A stretch of DNA of 64,000 bases from NCBI GenBank assembly GCA_964546015.1, contig CAZJHO010000007.1, positions 1-64,000 of the forward strand. Reading direction: 5' to 3'. The notes beneath the pieces were generated by a model that made no database searches, was not told the origin of the DNA, and saw only the letters and a list, made by a program, of their open reading frames with translations. Both the position numbers and the translations under genes were made by a program. This document shows, in pieces, positions 7,593-16,669 of the stretch (position 1 is its first letter; every line of letters starts with the position of its first letter). The DNA is from JAFGVL01 sp964546015. GTDB taxonomy: Bacteria; Bacteroidota; Bacteroidia; Bacteroidales; Paludibacteraceae.

Positions 7593-10436
7593 ATGCCTGA
7601 CGAAAAAATAGAGATACCCGACAGCGAACAAATAGAAGTGTACGGAGCTCGTGTACACAACCTTAAAAATATAGATGTAAGTATCCCTCGCAACAAACTT
7701 ACCGTAATTACCGGACTAAGCGGTAGCGGTAAATCATCGCTGGCTTTCGATACTGTTTTTGCCGAAGGACAACGCCGCTACATAGAGACTTTCTCAGCTT
7801 ATGCCCGCAATTTTCTTGGTAACCTCGAACGCCCCGATGTAGATAAAATTACCGGGTTGAGTCCTGTTATCTCTATCGAACAAAAAACAACAAACAAAAA
7901 CCCTCGTTCTACCGTAGGAACAACTACAGAAGTGTACGACTTCCTTCGTTTGCTTTTTGCTCGTGCCGGAACAGCTTATTCATACAATACAGGTGAAGAA
8001 ATGGTGAAATATACCGAAGAAGAAATCCTTAACCTGATATACGATTATTACAATGGTAGGCGTATAAATATATTGGCTCCGGTAGTAAAAACGCGTAAAG
8101 GACATTACAAAGAACTGTTCGAACAAATCCTACGAAAAGGATATTTGTCTGTTCGGATAGATGGCGTTATTCAGGAAATTCGTCCCGGAATGAGGCTGGA
8201 TCGTTATAAAATACACGATGTAGAAGTGGTGGTAGACAAACTGCCTGTATCGAAAAATGCCGATGGTACAAGACTGAAAAAGTCCATACAAACTGCAATG
8301 AAACAAGGAGGTGGTACAATTATGATTATGGATAAAGATACCGATGAAATCAGGTACTTTAGTCGACATTTGATGTGTCCTACCACGGGAATTTCTTACG
8401 CGGAACCTGCTCCACATAATTTTTCGTTCAATTCGCCACAAGGTGCTTGTCCTCGTTGTAAAGGATTGGGTATAGTGAATGAAATCGACATGGATAAAAT
8501 CATCCCCGATAGAAAACTGAATATTTATCAGGGAGGAATTGTCCCATTGGGAAAACATCGTAGCTCGCTTATTTTTTGGCAGATAGACGCTATTTGTGAA
8601 AAATATGGTGTAACCACTAAGACCCCTCTTTCCAAATTCCCCGACGAAGCTTTGGATGAAATATTAAATGGTACCGACGAGCGCCTGAATATTAAAAATG
8701 CTTCTCTGGGCAATTCCAATTATTTTTCCACTTACGAAGGAGTTATCAAATACATTTCTATTCAGCAAGAAAATGCAGCTTCGGCAACTGAACAAAAATG
8801 GGCAAACCAATTTGTAAAGGAGATAAAATGCCGTGTCTGCAATGGTCAGCGGCTAAATAAAGAAGCTCTTCATTTTCGCATTGATAATAAAAATATCGCC
8901 GAATTGGCGAAAATGGATATTTCGGAACTAGCTTCTTGGCTCGAAAATGTAGAAGATAGAATGAATACCAAACAAGCTCGCATTGCTTCGGAAATATTGA
9001 AAGAAATTCGTGCCCGATTGCAATTTCTTCTGGATGTGGGATTGGATTACCTTTCGCTCAATCGTGCATCGCTAACTCTTTCCGGTGGTGAGAGTCAGCG
9101 TATTCGTTTGGCTACACAAATAGGGTCTCAGTTGGTCAATGTACTTTACATTTTGGATGAACCAAGTATCGGACTTCATCAGCGCGATAACGAACGATTA
9201 ATTCGTTCGCTTAAACAACTCCGTGATACCGGTAATTCTATTATAGTGGTGGAACATGATAAAGATATGATGCTCGAGGCAGATTATATAATTGATCTTG
9301 GTCCAAGGGCAGGGCGTTATGGTGGTGAAGTGATTTTTGCCGGTACACCTAAAAAAATGCTACAAGCCGATACACTTACCGCAAAATTCCTTAATGGGAA
9401 AGAAAAAATAGAAATGCCTGCCAAATTACGCGATGGAAACGGTAAATTTATTCGTATTAAAGGAGCAGCCGGAAACAACCTAAAGAATGTAAATTTGGAA
9501 ATCCCGTTGGGTAAATTTATCTGCATCACAGGCGTTTCGGGGAGTGGAAAATCGAGTCTCATAAACGAAACTTTACAACCTATTTTGAGCCAACATTTTT
9601 ACAAATCACTTAAAGATCCGCTCTCATACAAGAAAATAGAAGGGATAGAAAATGTTGATAAAGTAATTGAAGTAGATCAATCTCCTATAGGGCGTACCCC
9701 TCGCTCAAATCCTGCGACTTATACAGGTGTTTTCAGTGATATCCGTAATGTATTTGTTGCATTGCCCGAATCAAAATTGCGAGCATATAAACCCGGTAGA
9801 TTCTCCTTCAACACCTCCGGAGGAAGATGTGAAACCTGTGGTGGAAACGGATATAAGATCATCGAAATGAATTTTCTTCCGGATGTATATGTGCCATGTG
9901 AAACTTGCCATGGCAAACGCTATAATCGCGAAACACTCGAAATTCGTTACAAAGGGAAATCCATTGCCGATGTGTTGGATATGACCATCAATCAGGCAGT
10001 AGAATTTTTTGAAAATGTGCCTTCCATTCTACATAAATTAAAAACATTGCAAGATGTCGGACTCGGATATATTAAAGTCGGACAACCTTCAACTACTCTT
10101 TCCGGGGGCGAAAGTCAACGGGTAAAACTAGCCACTGAACTTTCAAAACGAGATACCGGTAAAACACTTTACATCCTCGATGAACCGACTACCGGACTTC
10201 ATTTTGAAGACATCCGAGCATTGCTTGATGTGTTGAACCGTTTGGTGAACAAAGGCAATACAGTCATTGTTATCGAACACAACATAGATGTTATCAAAAC
10301 TGCCGATCATATTATCGATTTAGGCCCAGAAGGAGGAAAACAAGGCGGACAAATCTTATTTTCCGGTACACCTGCCGATTTAGTTAAAAGTAAAAAAGGT
10401 TACACTTGGAAATTTCTGATTAAAGAACTCAATTAA
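7593..10436 (+). CDS. uvrA: Excinuclease ABC subunit A
   Basis: DNA damage sensor of nucleotide excision repair, an ABC-type dimeric ATPase that loads UvrB at lesions. At 947 residues it has the usual two ABC modules: Walker A GLSGSGKSS near residue 43 and GVSGSGKSS in the second half, signature LSGGESQR twice, and Walker B LYILDEP twice. The second zinc module is complete (CETCGGNG ... CETCHGKR). In the first module the usual CPxC pair reads CPTT (Cys262, Thr265), with CPRC retained about 23 residues later. C-terminal sequence is family-typical. It is probably a single-gene unit: a 192-base AT-rich gap follows. Confidence 0.98.
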   Translation: MPDEKIEIPDSEQIEVYGARVHNLKNIDVSIPRNKLTVITGLSGSGKSSLAFDTVFAEGQRRYIETFSAYARNFLGNLERPDVDKITGLSPVISIEQKTTNKNPRSTVGTTTEVYDFLRLLFARAGTAYSYNTGEEMVKYTEEEILNLIYDYYNGRRINILAPVVKTRKGHYKELFEQILRKGYLSVRIDGVIQEIRPGMRLDRYKIHDVEVVVDKLPVSKNADGTRLKKSIQTAMKQGGGTIMIMDKDTDEIRYFSRHLMCPTTGISYAEPAPHNFSFNSPQGACPRCKGLGIVNEIDMDKIIPDRKLNIYQGGIVPLGKHRSSLIFWQIDAICEKYGVTTKTPLSKFPDEALDEILNGTDERLNIKNASLGNSNYFSTYEGVIKYISIQQENAASATEQKWANQFVKEIKCRVCNGQRLNKEALHFRIDNKNIAELAKMDISELASWLENVEDRMNTKQARIASEILKEIRARLQFLLDVGLDYLSLNRASLTLSGGESQRIRLATQIGSQLVNVLYILDEPSIGLHQRDNERLIRSLKQLRDTGNSIIVVEHDKDMMLEADYIIDLGPRAGRYGGEVIFAGTPKKMLQADTLTAKFLNGKEKIEMPAKLRDGNGKFIRIKGAAGNNLKNVNLEIPLGKFICITGVSGSGKSSLINETLQPILSQHFYKSLKDPLSYKKIEGIENVDKVIEVDQSPIGRTPRSNPATYTGVFSDIRNVFVALPESKLRAYKPGRFSFNTSGGRCETCGGNGYKIIEMNFLPDVYVPCETCHGKRYNRETLEIRYKGKSIADVLDMTINQAVEFFENVPSILHKLKTLQDVGLGYIKVGQPSTTLSGGESQRVKLATELSKRDTGKTLYILDEPTTGLHFEDIRALLDVLNRLVNKGNTVIVIEHNIDVIKTADHIIDLGPEGGKQGGQILFSGTPADLVKSKKGYTWKFLIKELN

Positions 10437-10628
10437 TAAAAATTGTTGATTATTTAATATTTGCCACAAAAGAAAATATTTTTTTTTATTCTTTTACTTT
10501 TATAGCAATAATTGGTTAAAAAAATAATATGAAACAATACAAATTTCCCTGCCAGTATAATATATGTTAATTTACTATGGATTGTTAAATTTTTTTAGTT
10601 AGTTTGTACCGTTAAATAACCTTCCGAA

Positions 10629-11921
10629 ATGAGAAATAAAAAAATCCGGATATTAACTCTATTAATTATAATAGTTTTTGGAAGTTTAGTGACATTACAA
10701 ATAAAATATCTAATTTCTGTTTGGGATAAGGTTGATAATAATTTCAGTGCCCGAGTACAACAAAGTTTATATCAAGCCGAAAAAGACATTAAGGAGTTAA
10801 AAATTGAACGGGATCTAAAAAAAAGATACAAAACCCATAATATTACAGAAAATGTATCACCAAAACTAAAGTTAGAAGAATGGTTGAATTTTAGAGATTT
10901 AGAAAATATCTTAACTACAGAATTTGAAAAAAATCAGATATTTCTACTTTATCACTTTGGAATTACTGATAAATCAGGAAAATTTATTTATACTTGTCAT
11001 GATAAAGATTGTGAGAAGCTTTTTAATGACGATGCATATAAGCAATTATTATTTCAGGATGAAACCTTTGAAAATAAATATACATTGAAAGTATATTTTC
11101 CAACAAAGAAGGATTACATTGTTACTACCTTATTTTTGCTTATCTCATCAATGATGCTGATGATATTTTTAATAATCTTGATAATTGTAATATTCTATAT
11201 CTTTTTTAAACAGGAAAAATTGTCTGCTATTAAATTGGATTTTATGAATAATATGATACATGAACTAAAAATACCTATATCAACAGTAGCTTTGTCTTCT
11301 CAGATATTACAAGATAAAAATATTGCGAAAACACCGAAAAAAACATCTCGTTTTTTGAGCCTAATTGCTAAAGAAAGCAACCGATTACGATTTTTAGTAG
11401 ATAAAGTTCTACAAGTAATGATGCTTGAAAAGGAAAACCAACTTATGAATTTCGCTCCAACAAATGTGAATGAGTTGGTTAAAGAAACAATCCCATCTAT
11501 TGTTTTAAATGTAGAAAATAAAGACGGGAAGGTTATTGTCGAACTTGATGCAGAGAATCCATGTGCAAAGATTGACACAATTCATTTTTCAAATGTTATT
11601 TATAATTTGACGGAGAATGCACTAAAGTACCAAAAAAAAGATGTACCACTTATACTCAAAATTAAAACATGGGACGATAAAAACTATATTTTTGTTTCTG
11701 TTGAAGACAATGGAATCGGTATCAAAAAAGAACATTTAAAAGAAATATTTGACAAGTTTTATCGTATACCGACAGGAAGTACTTGTAATGTTAAAGGATT
11801 TGGAGTAGGATTAGCTTATGTAAAACAAATTATTGAAATACACAAAGGAACTATTTCTGTAGAAAGCGAATGTAATGTTGGAACCAGATTTATAATATCA
11901 TTACCAATTGTAAATCTATAA
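10629..11921 (+). CDS. rprX: Sensor histidine kinase, RprX-like
   Basis: Membrane sensor kinase of 430 residues partnering the response regulator 12 bases downstream. Layout: membrane helix at about 8-27, an outside sensor domain at about 30-163 with a CHDKDC cysteine pair, a second membrane helix at about 165-193, then HisKA with phospho-accepting His211 (MIHELKIPIS), N-box NLTENALKYQ, VEDNGIGI, an F-box FDKFYRIPTG and the G-box GFGVGLAYV. The symbol rests on the partner's close match to Bacteroides RprY; the Bacteroides RprX I recall is longer. The 192-base leader contains a near-match box TTAGTTTG (seven of eight) about 30 bases upstream of the ATG. Confidence 0.8.
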   Translation: MRNKKIRILTLLIIIVFGSLVTLQIKYLISVWDKVDNNFSARVQQSLYQAEKDIKELKIERDLKKRYKTHNITENVSPKLKLEEWLNFRDLENILTTEFEKNQIFLLYHFGITDKSGKFIYTCHDKDCEKLFNDDAYKQLLFQDETFENKYTLKVYFPTKKDYIVTTLFLLISSMMLMIFLIILIIVIFYIFFKQEKLSAIKLDFMNNMIHELKIPISTVALSSQILQDKNIAKTPKKTSRFLSLIAKESNRLRFLVDKVLQVMMLEKENQLMNFAPTNVNELVKETIPSIVLNVENKDGKVIVELDAENPCAKIDTIHFSNVIYNLTENALKYQKKDVPLILKIKTWDDKNYIFVSVEDNGIGIKKEHLKEIFDKFYRIPTGSTCNVKGFGVGLAYVKQIIEIHKGTISVESECNVGTRFIISLPIVNL

Positions 11922-11933
11922 ATTTTTACTATT

Positions 11934-12650
11934 ATGACACCAAAAACAAGAATTCTTCTTTGCGAAGACGATGAAAATTTAGGATTATTATTGTTGGAGT
12001 ACCTGCAAGTAAAAGGTTTATCTGTAGATTTAATGCCCGATGGAGAAGCTGGACTGGAAGCTTTCACTAATAACAAATATGACTTGTGCATACTAGATGT
12101 TATGATGCCTAAAAAAGACGGTTTTACATTAGCTCAAGAAATACGGAACTTGAATCCGGAAATTCCTATTATTTTCCTTACAGCACGCACAATGAAAGAA
12201 GATGTGTTGGAAGGATTCAGATCCGGAGCAGATGATTATGTTGCCAAACCATTCAGTATGGAAGAACTTATTTCCAGGATGGAAGCAATCTTCCGCAGGG
12301 TAAGAGGCAAAAAAGCGAAATCAACAACCACATATCATATTGGAAAATATGTGTTCGATGCACAACGCCAATTACTTCTGATTGATGGAAAAGAGACAAA
12401 ATTGACCACAAAAGAGTCTGATTTATTAACTCTTTTAGTAAATAAAATAAATAATATCCTTACTCGCAATTCAGCACTGAAAACAATCTGGATAGAAGAC
12501 AACTATTTCAATGCGCGAAGTATGGATATATATATTACTAAACTACGCAAGTTACTTAAAGAAGATCCGGAAGTAGGTATTTTAAATATTCATGGGAAAG
12601 GATATAAGTTATTTGCTCCTGAAGTAAATAACCCTGATGCTGAAGAATAA
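11934..12650 (+). CDS. rprY: OmpR-family response regulator, RprY-like
   Basis: DNA-binding response regulator, 238 residues. Receiver domain with acidic pocket E11-D12-D13, phospho-acceptor Asp55 (CILDVMMPKKDGFTLAQEI), Thr83 and Lys105 (AKPFSMEEL), then a winged-helix domain with TTKESDLL, ARSMDIYITKLRK and HGKGYKL. The receiver and wing closely resemble Bacteroides fragilis RprY as I remember it, hence the symbol. RprXY was first found through altered porin expression and tetracycline response. Targets here are unknown. The gene ends before a terminator. Confidence 0.85.
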   Translation: MTPKTRILLCEDDENLGLLLLEYLQVKGLSVDLMPDGEAGLEAFTNNKYDLCILDVMMPKKDGFTLAQEIRNLNPEIPIIFLTARTMKEDVLEGFRSGADDYVAKPFSMEELISRMEAIFRRVRGKKAKSTTTYHIGKYVFDAQRQLLLIDGKETKLTTKESDLLTLLVNKINNILTRNSALKTIWIEDNYFNARSMDIYITKLRKLLKEDPEVGILNIHGKGYKLFAPEVNNPDAEE

Positions 12651-12654
12651 AAAA

Positions 12655-12694
12655 GAAAGAAAGTCTGCTATTAAATTAGTGGACTTTCTTTTTC
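12655..12694 (+). terminator. Terminator after the RprXY-like pair
   Basis: Arms gaaagtc (12659-12665) and gactttc (12682-12688), extended by flanking A and T runs and wobble pairs, with five T after the 3' arm. It directly follows the response-regulator stop at 12650. Confidence 0.8.
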
Positions 12695-12767
12695 AAACAG
12701 AGTTCTTTCCTGATTAGTAACACGATTAACTATTAGGAAGAATATATTGATAAGTTTTAATAAAAAA

Positions 12768-13748
12768 ATGGAGAGCATATCAATAGATAAATTAAAAATG
12801 AAAATGAACAAAAGCGGAGAGAATAAAACCCCGTTTCTGTTTGTCGTTAACTTTGAGCTAACTGAAGGTTTTTTTATTGAAGATCCTGTTAAACAAAAAG
12901 ATATTTTGTTCCATTGTCCGATAGGAAGCAATAATCTCGAAAAAAACGAAGAAAAGATAGCCGGTAAGTATTTATCTTCTTATCCGATATCATTTGATGA
13001 TTATCGACGAAAATTCGATATTGTGATGGATGGATTAAGACGAGGAGATTCTTTTTTAACAAACCTGACAATCAAAACACCAATAAAGACTTCACTCACA
13101 CTCAGGCAAATATTTAGTTTAAGTAACTCTCCTTATCGTCTTTATGTGCCTAATAAATTTGTATGTTTTTCTCCGGAACGATTTGTCAGGATAGTTGACG
13201 GTGTTATTTCTACTAACCCAATGAAAGGGACAATAAATGCCGATGTGGAAAATGCTGAAAATATCATTTTATCCGATGAAAAAGAAACTGCAGAACATTA
13301 TACGATCGTCGATCTATTACGCAATGATTTAGGAATGGTTGCTAATGATGTCCGTGTAAAGCGTTTTCGCTATATTGACCGGATTCGGACGAATAAACGG
13401 GAAATATTACAGGTTAGTTCGGAGATTACAGGAAGATTGGAAGCTAATTATTCTTCACACCTTGGAGATATTATTTTTCAGATGCTTCCTGCCGGTTCTA
13501 TTTCGGGAGCTCCTAAAAAATCAACCATTGATATTATCAAAAAGGCTGAAAATGAATCGCGAGGCTTTTATACAGGAGTTTTCGGCTATTTTGACGGCGA
13601 GCAATTCGATAGTGCGGTCTTAATTCGTTACATAGAAGAAACAGACAGACGAAAATATTTTTGTAGTGGAGGCGGCATTACGGTTTACAGCAATGTGCAA
13701 AAAGAATATAATGAAGCTCTTGAGAAAATATATTTGCCATTCATATGA
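12768..13748 (+). CDS. pabB: Aminodeoxychorismate synthase component I (short PabB)
   Basis: Chorismate-binding enzyme making 4-amino-4-deoxychorismate for folate synthesis. The 326-residue protein corresponds to the catalytic part of the anthranilate synthase/PabB family and lacks much of the N-terminal domain of the ~450-residue enterobacterial enzyme; this short form is common in Bacteroidota. Signatures: NPMKGT, DEKETAEHYTIVDLLRNDLG, VSSEITGRL, LPAGSISGAPK and CSGGGIT. The ATG at 12768 was chosen over an in-frame TTG at 12747. It overlaps pabC at ATGA (13745-13748), so the two are translationally coupled. No glutamine amidotransferase gene is in the window. Confidence 0.93.
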   Translation: MESISIDKLKMKMNKSGENKTPFLFVVNFELTEGFFIEDPVKQKDILFHCPIGSNNLEKNEEKIAGKYLSSYPISFDDYRRKFDIVMDGLRRGDSFLTNLTIKTPIKTSLTLRQIFSLSNSPYRLYVPNKFVCFSPERFVRIVDGVISTNPMKGTINADVENAENIILSDEKETAEHYTIVDLLRNDLGMVANDVRVKRFRYIDRIRTNKREILQVSSEITGRLEANYSSHLGDIIFQMLPAGSISGAPKKSTIDIIKKAENESRGFYTGVFGYFDGEQFDSAVLIRYIEETDRRKYFCSGGGITVYSNVQKEYNEALEKIYLPFI

Positions 13749-14341
13749 ACACATTATTTTCAGAAGCTATAAAATTAAATGACGGCGTTTTCTATAATTT
13801 GGAATACCACCAAACAAGAGTTGACCGTACCTTACAACAGTTTTATGGAACAAGTATTGACCTTTCTGTCCTAAATAGAATGATTCCCAAAAACAAAAAG
13901 ACGGGGCTTTATAAATGCCGGATGATTTATGACGATCATGTAAAAACTGTTGAATTTATTCCCTATACTTTTCGTAAAATAAAAAAAGTTGGAGTGATTA
14001 GTGATAATGACATAGAATATAGCTATAAATACGCAGATCGTAGTCATTTGAATAGTTTGTTGGAAAAATCAAACTGCGATGATATTATTATTGTAAAAAA
14101 CAATTTGGTTACTGATTCTTTTGCTGCTAATCTAGTCTTTCAATCTTCGGCAGGACTGTACACCCCTGAAAGCTGTTTGCTTCAAGGAACGAAAAGACAG
14201 TATCTTTTAGAAAAAGGAATTATTCAGAAAAGAGAAATTCACATTGAAGATATAAAAAAATATAACCGGATATTTTTCATAAATGCCATGATTGATTTGA
14301 AGGATAATGTAAATATCGAAGTATCTTCTTTGTGCTTGTAA
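13745..14341 (+). CDS. pabC: Aminodeoxychorismate lyase / class IV aminotransferase (PabC)
   Basis: PLP-dependent fold-type IV enzyme predicted to release pyruvate from 4-amino-4-deoxychorismate to give 4-aminobenzoate. The 198-residue protein is shorter than E. coli PabC (269), a common Bacteroidota form. The PLP lysine is most likely Lys95 in YSYKYADRS; DSFAANLVFQ is the following family loop. Start overlaps the pabB stop as ATGA. Because the C-terminal part is short, the assignment rests on the lysine context and the coupling to pabB. No clear terminator lies in the 20 bases separating it from the converging ugd gene. Confidence 0.85.
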   Translation: MNTLFSEAIKLNDGVFYNLEYHQTRVDRTLQQFYGTSIDLSVLNRMIPKNKKTGLYKCRMIYDDHVKTVEFIPYTFRKIKKVGVISDNDIEYSYKYADRSHLNSLLEKSNCDDIIIVKNNLVTDSFAANLVFQSSAGLYTPESCLLQGTKRQYLLEKGIIQKREIHIEDIKKYNRIFFINAMIDLKDNVNIEVSSLCL

Positions 14342-14361
14342 AAAATAATTTTTAAATAATT

Positions 14362-15702
14362 TTATTTGCGAGTATTATTTCCTATACAATAATATTCAAT
14401 GTTTGCCGAAGCTAAATCACTTGCTTCATAAATGTTTCTTCCATCAAAAACGACAGCTTTTCGCATCGTTTTTTTAATGACTTCCCAATTTGGCAAACGA
14501 AATTCTTTCCATTCTGTAACAACCAATAATGCATCAGCATTTAAAGTGGCATCGTACATATCTGTAGAAAAATACACTTTATCAATCATATCGGATTGAC
14601 CAAGTTTACGCTTCGTTTCTGCCATCGCTACAGGGTCAAACACACGCATATTACAACCTTCTTTTACCAATTTTTCTATCAAAATTAAAGCAGGAGCTTC
14701 TCGTATATCATCAGTTTCTGGTTTAAAAGAAAGCCCCCATAATGCTATCGTTTTTCCGGATAGATTTTTATTAAAGTAAGTCAATAATTTTTTAAATAAT
14801 ATTTCTTTTTGTTTGTCATTTACAGCTTCAACAGCACGCAACACTTGCATGTCGTATCCTTTATCTACTGCTGTTTTAATGAGTGCTTTTACATCTTTTG
14901 GAAAGCACGAACCACCATACCCACAGCCGGGATAAAGAAATTTTGTCCCAATACGCAAATCACTTCCAATACCTTTTCGTACCAAATTAACATTTGCTCC
15001 GACAATGTCACATAAGTTAGCAATATCATTCATAAAACTAATACGAGTTGCCAGCATAGCATTTGCAGCATATTTAGTCATTTCGGCAGATGGAATATCC
15101 ATAAAAATGACACGAAAATTGTTTAGCATAAAAGGCCTATACAACTTGGTAAGAAGTTCTTTGGCTTTTTCGTTTTCTACACCAACAACGACTCTGTCGG
15201 GACTCATAAAATCCTTTATAGCAGCTCCTTCTTTTAAAAACTCGGGATTAGATGCTACATCAAATTCAATAGATACTCCTCGCTTTATCAATTCCTCTTC
15301 AATAGCTTTTTTTACTAAAGCAGCTGTACCCACAGGAACCGTACTTTTAGTTACCAAAAGCGTATATTTATTCATGTGTTTACCAACTGTCCGAGCCACT
15401 TCGAGAACATATTTCAAATCGGCACTTCCGTCTTCGTCCGGAGGCGTTCCTACTGCACTAAAAACAACTTCTACATCCTGTAAACATTCTTTTAAATCCG
15501 AAATAAAATGCAATCGTCCGGCTTTCTGGTTCCGAATTACCATATCTTCCAGTCCTGCCTCATAAATAGGTATAATACCTTTTTTTAATGCTTCTATTTT
15601 ATTTACATCAATATCCACGCAAGTAACATCGATTCCCATTTCGGCAAAACAGGCACCTGTTACAAGTCCCACATATCCGGTTCCAACAATTGCTAATTTC
15701 AT
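14362..15702 (-). CDS. ugd: UDP-glucose 6-dehydrogenase
   Basis: NAD-dependent oxidation of UDP-glucose to UDP-glucuronate, feeding surface polysaccharide synthesis. At 446 residues the length is typical. Seen: Rossmann motif GTGYVG at 7-12, SNPEFLKEGAA, the catalytic Cys266 in GYGGSCFPKD, and LWGLSFKPETDDIREAP near the C-terminal domain. It is the last gene of a probable minus-strand operon (waaA, hisS, HhH protein, ugd), 40 bases after the HhH gene. The functional link to waaA is cell-envelope sugar metabolism. Confidence 0.96.
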   Translation of the reverse strand: MKLAIVGTGYVGLVTGACFAEMGIDVTCVDIDVNKIEALKKGIIPIYEAGLEDMVIRNQKAGRLHFISDLKECLQDVEVVFSAVGTPPDEDGSADLKYVLEVARTVGKHMNKYTLLVTKSTVPVGTAALVKKAIEEELIKRGVSIEFDVASNPEFLKEGAAIKDFMSPDRVVVGVENEKAKELLTKLYRPFMLNNFRVIFMDIPSAEMTKYAANAMLATRISFMNDIANLCDIVGANVNLVRKGIGSDLRIGTKFLYPGCGYGGSCFPKDVKALIKTAVDKGYDMQVLRAVEAVNDKQKEILFKKLLTYFNKNLSGKTIALWGLSFKPETDDIREAPALILIEKLVKEGCNMRVFDPVAMAETKRKLGQSDMIDKVYFSTDMYDATLNADALLVVTEWKEFRLPNWEVIKKTMRKAVVFDGRNIYEASDLASANIEYYCIGNNTRK

Positions 15703-15742
15703 TTTTATATATTTAAAATCAATACAAAGATATTATACTTTT

Positions 15743-16666
15743 CTATTTAATAGAGAAATCAAGATAAGGTTCTATTCTTTCCAAAAAATTGATAGTAATA
15801 TCTGTGCTTTCAATCTTTTTCAAATCTTTAATAGAATTATATTTACCGTGGTTGCGACGATATTTATAAATATCGTTTGCTTGATAAAAATTGATATAAG
15901 GATGTGATCTCAGACGATCAATGCTTGCTCTATTAATTGCGATTTTTTGAATTTTTGTTTTATCAATTTCAATAAAAGGAGTTATCCGATCAACTAATTC
16001 GGATGGAATATTTTTAATCTCTTTTAGCTGGGAAACAGAAATATAACCACCTAATTGTTTTCTGTAAAAAATAATCTTTTTAGCCATCCAAACTGGTATT
16101 TTTAGTTGAGCTAATGCTATCGTATCTGCACTATTAATATCTACAGACCAAGTTTGTACAGTTTCAATCGCCGGTCTTTCTTGAATTGGAATATTTATAT
16201 ATGGCTTTAATTGTTCAAACTGTTCAGAAGATAAGCCATAAAGTTTCCCGAATTGTTCTGCTGTTTTATATCTCCCACCTTTTGCACGATATTTTAGAAT
16301 ATTATGTGCCATAAACGGCTTTAACCCCAATTTAATAAATCCGATTGAGTCCAATTCGTTGGGATTAAAAGTGAATAATTGAGACGGTTGTAGCTTATCC
16401 CGAGTTTTCGTCGGGTATTGTCTGGGATATTTTTTATGGTCAGAGTTATATGTTTTAGAATATGAAGGCTGTTTTGTTTCTTGAAGAGAAGCTTTGAATA
16501 ACTCTACTTGATGAAAAAAATCCGTGTCAACCACTTCCGATTCAGATGAAATAAGATGAGGAATAAAAAGATATTTTGCTATACTTGTCAAAATAATCAA
16601 CGAAATAAGAACAGTAAGCCCGATCTGCTGTCCTTTAGTAAAATAAAAATAATCTTTCCAAGACAT
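15743..16666 (-). CDS. Membrane-anchored helix-hairpin-helix protein, ComEA-like
   Basis: A 307-residue protein with one N-terminal membrane helix at about 16-34 and several helix-hairpin-helix units, for example FIKLGLKPFMAHNILKYR, LAQLKIPVWMAKKIIFYRK, INRASIDRLRSHPYI and LKKIESTDITINFLERI. HhH units bind DNA without sequence specificity; similar multi-HhH proteins in Bacteroidota are labelled ComEA-like. No other competence genes are present, so a role in DNA uptake is only inferred. Spacing to hisS is 3 bases, implying one transcript. Confidence 0.85.
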   Translation of the reverse strand: MSWKDYFYFTKGQQIGLTVLISLIILTSIAKYLFIPHLISSESEVVDTDFFHQVELFKASLQETKQPSYSKTYNSDHKKYPRQYPTKTRDKLQPSQLFTFNPNELDSIGFIKLGLKPFMAHNILKYRAKGGRYKTAEQFGKLYGLSSEQFEQLKPYINIPIQERPAIETVQTWSVDINSADTIALAQLKIPVWMAKKIIFYRKQLGGYISVSQLKEIKNIPSELVDRITPFIEIDKTKIQKIAINRASIDRLRSHPYINFYQANDIYKYRRNHGKYNSIKDLKKIESTDITINFLERIEPYLDFSIK

Positions 16667-16669
16667 CCT

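Noticed and set aside
10530..10568. 12-codon frame before the RprX-like gene as a leader peptide
   Set aside because: No repeat of a control codon and no attenuator hairpin after it; likely chance.
15005..15565. 186-codon plus-strand frame opposite ugd
   Set aside because: Serine/threonine-rich low-quality protein fully antisense to the clear ugd gene.
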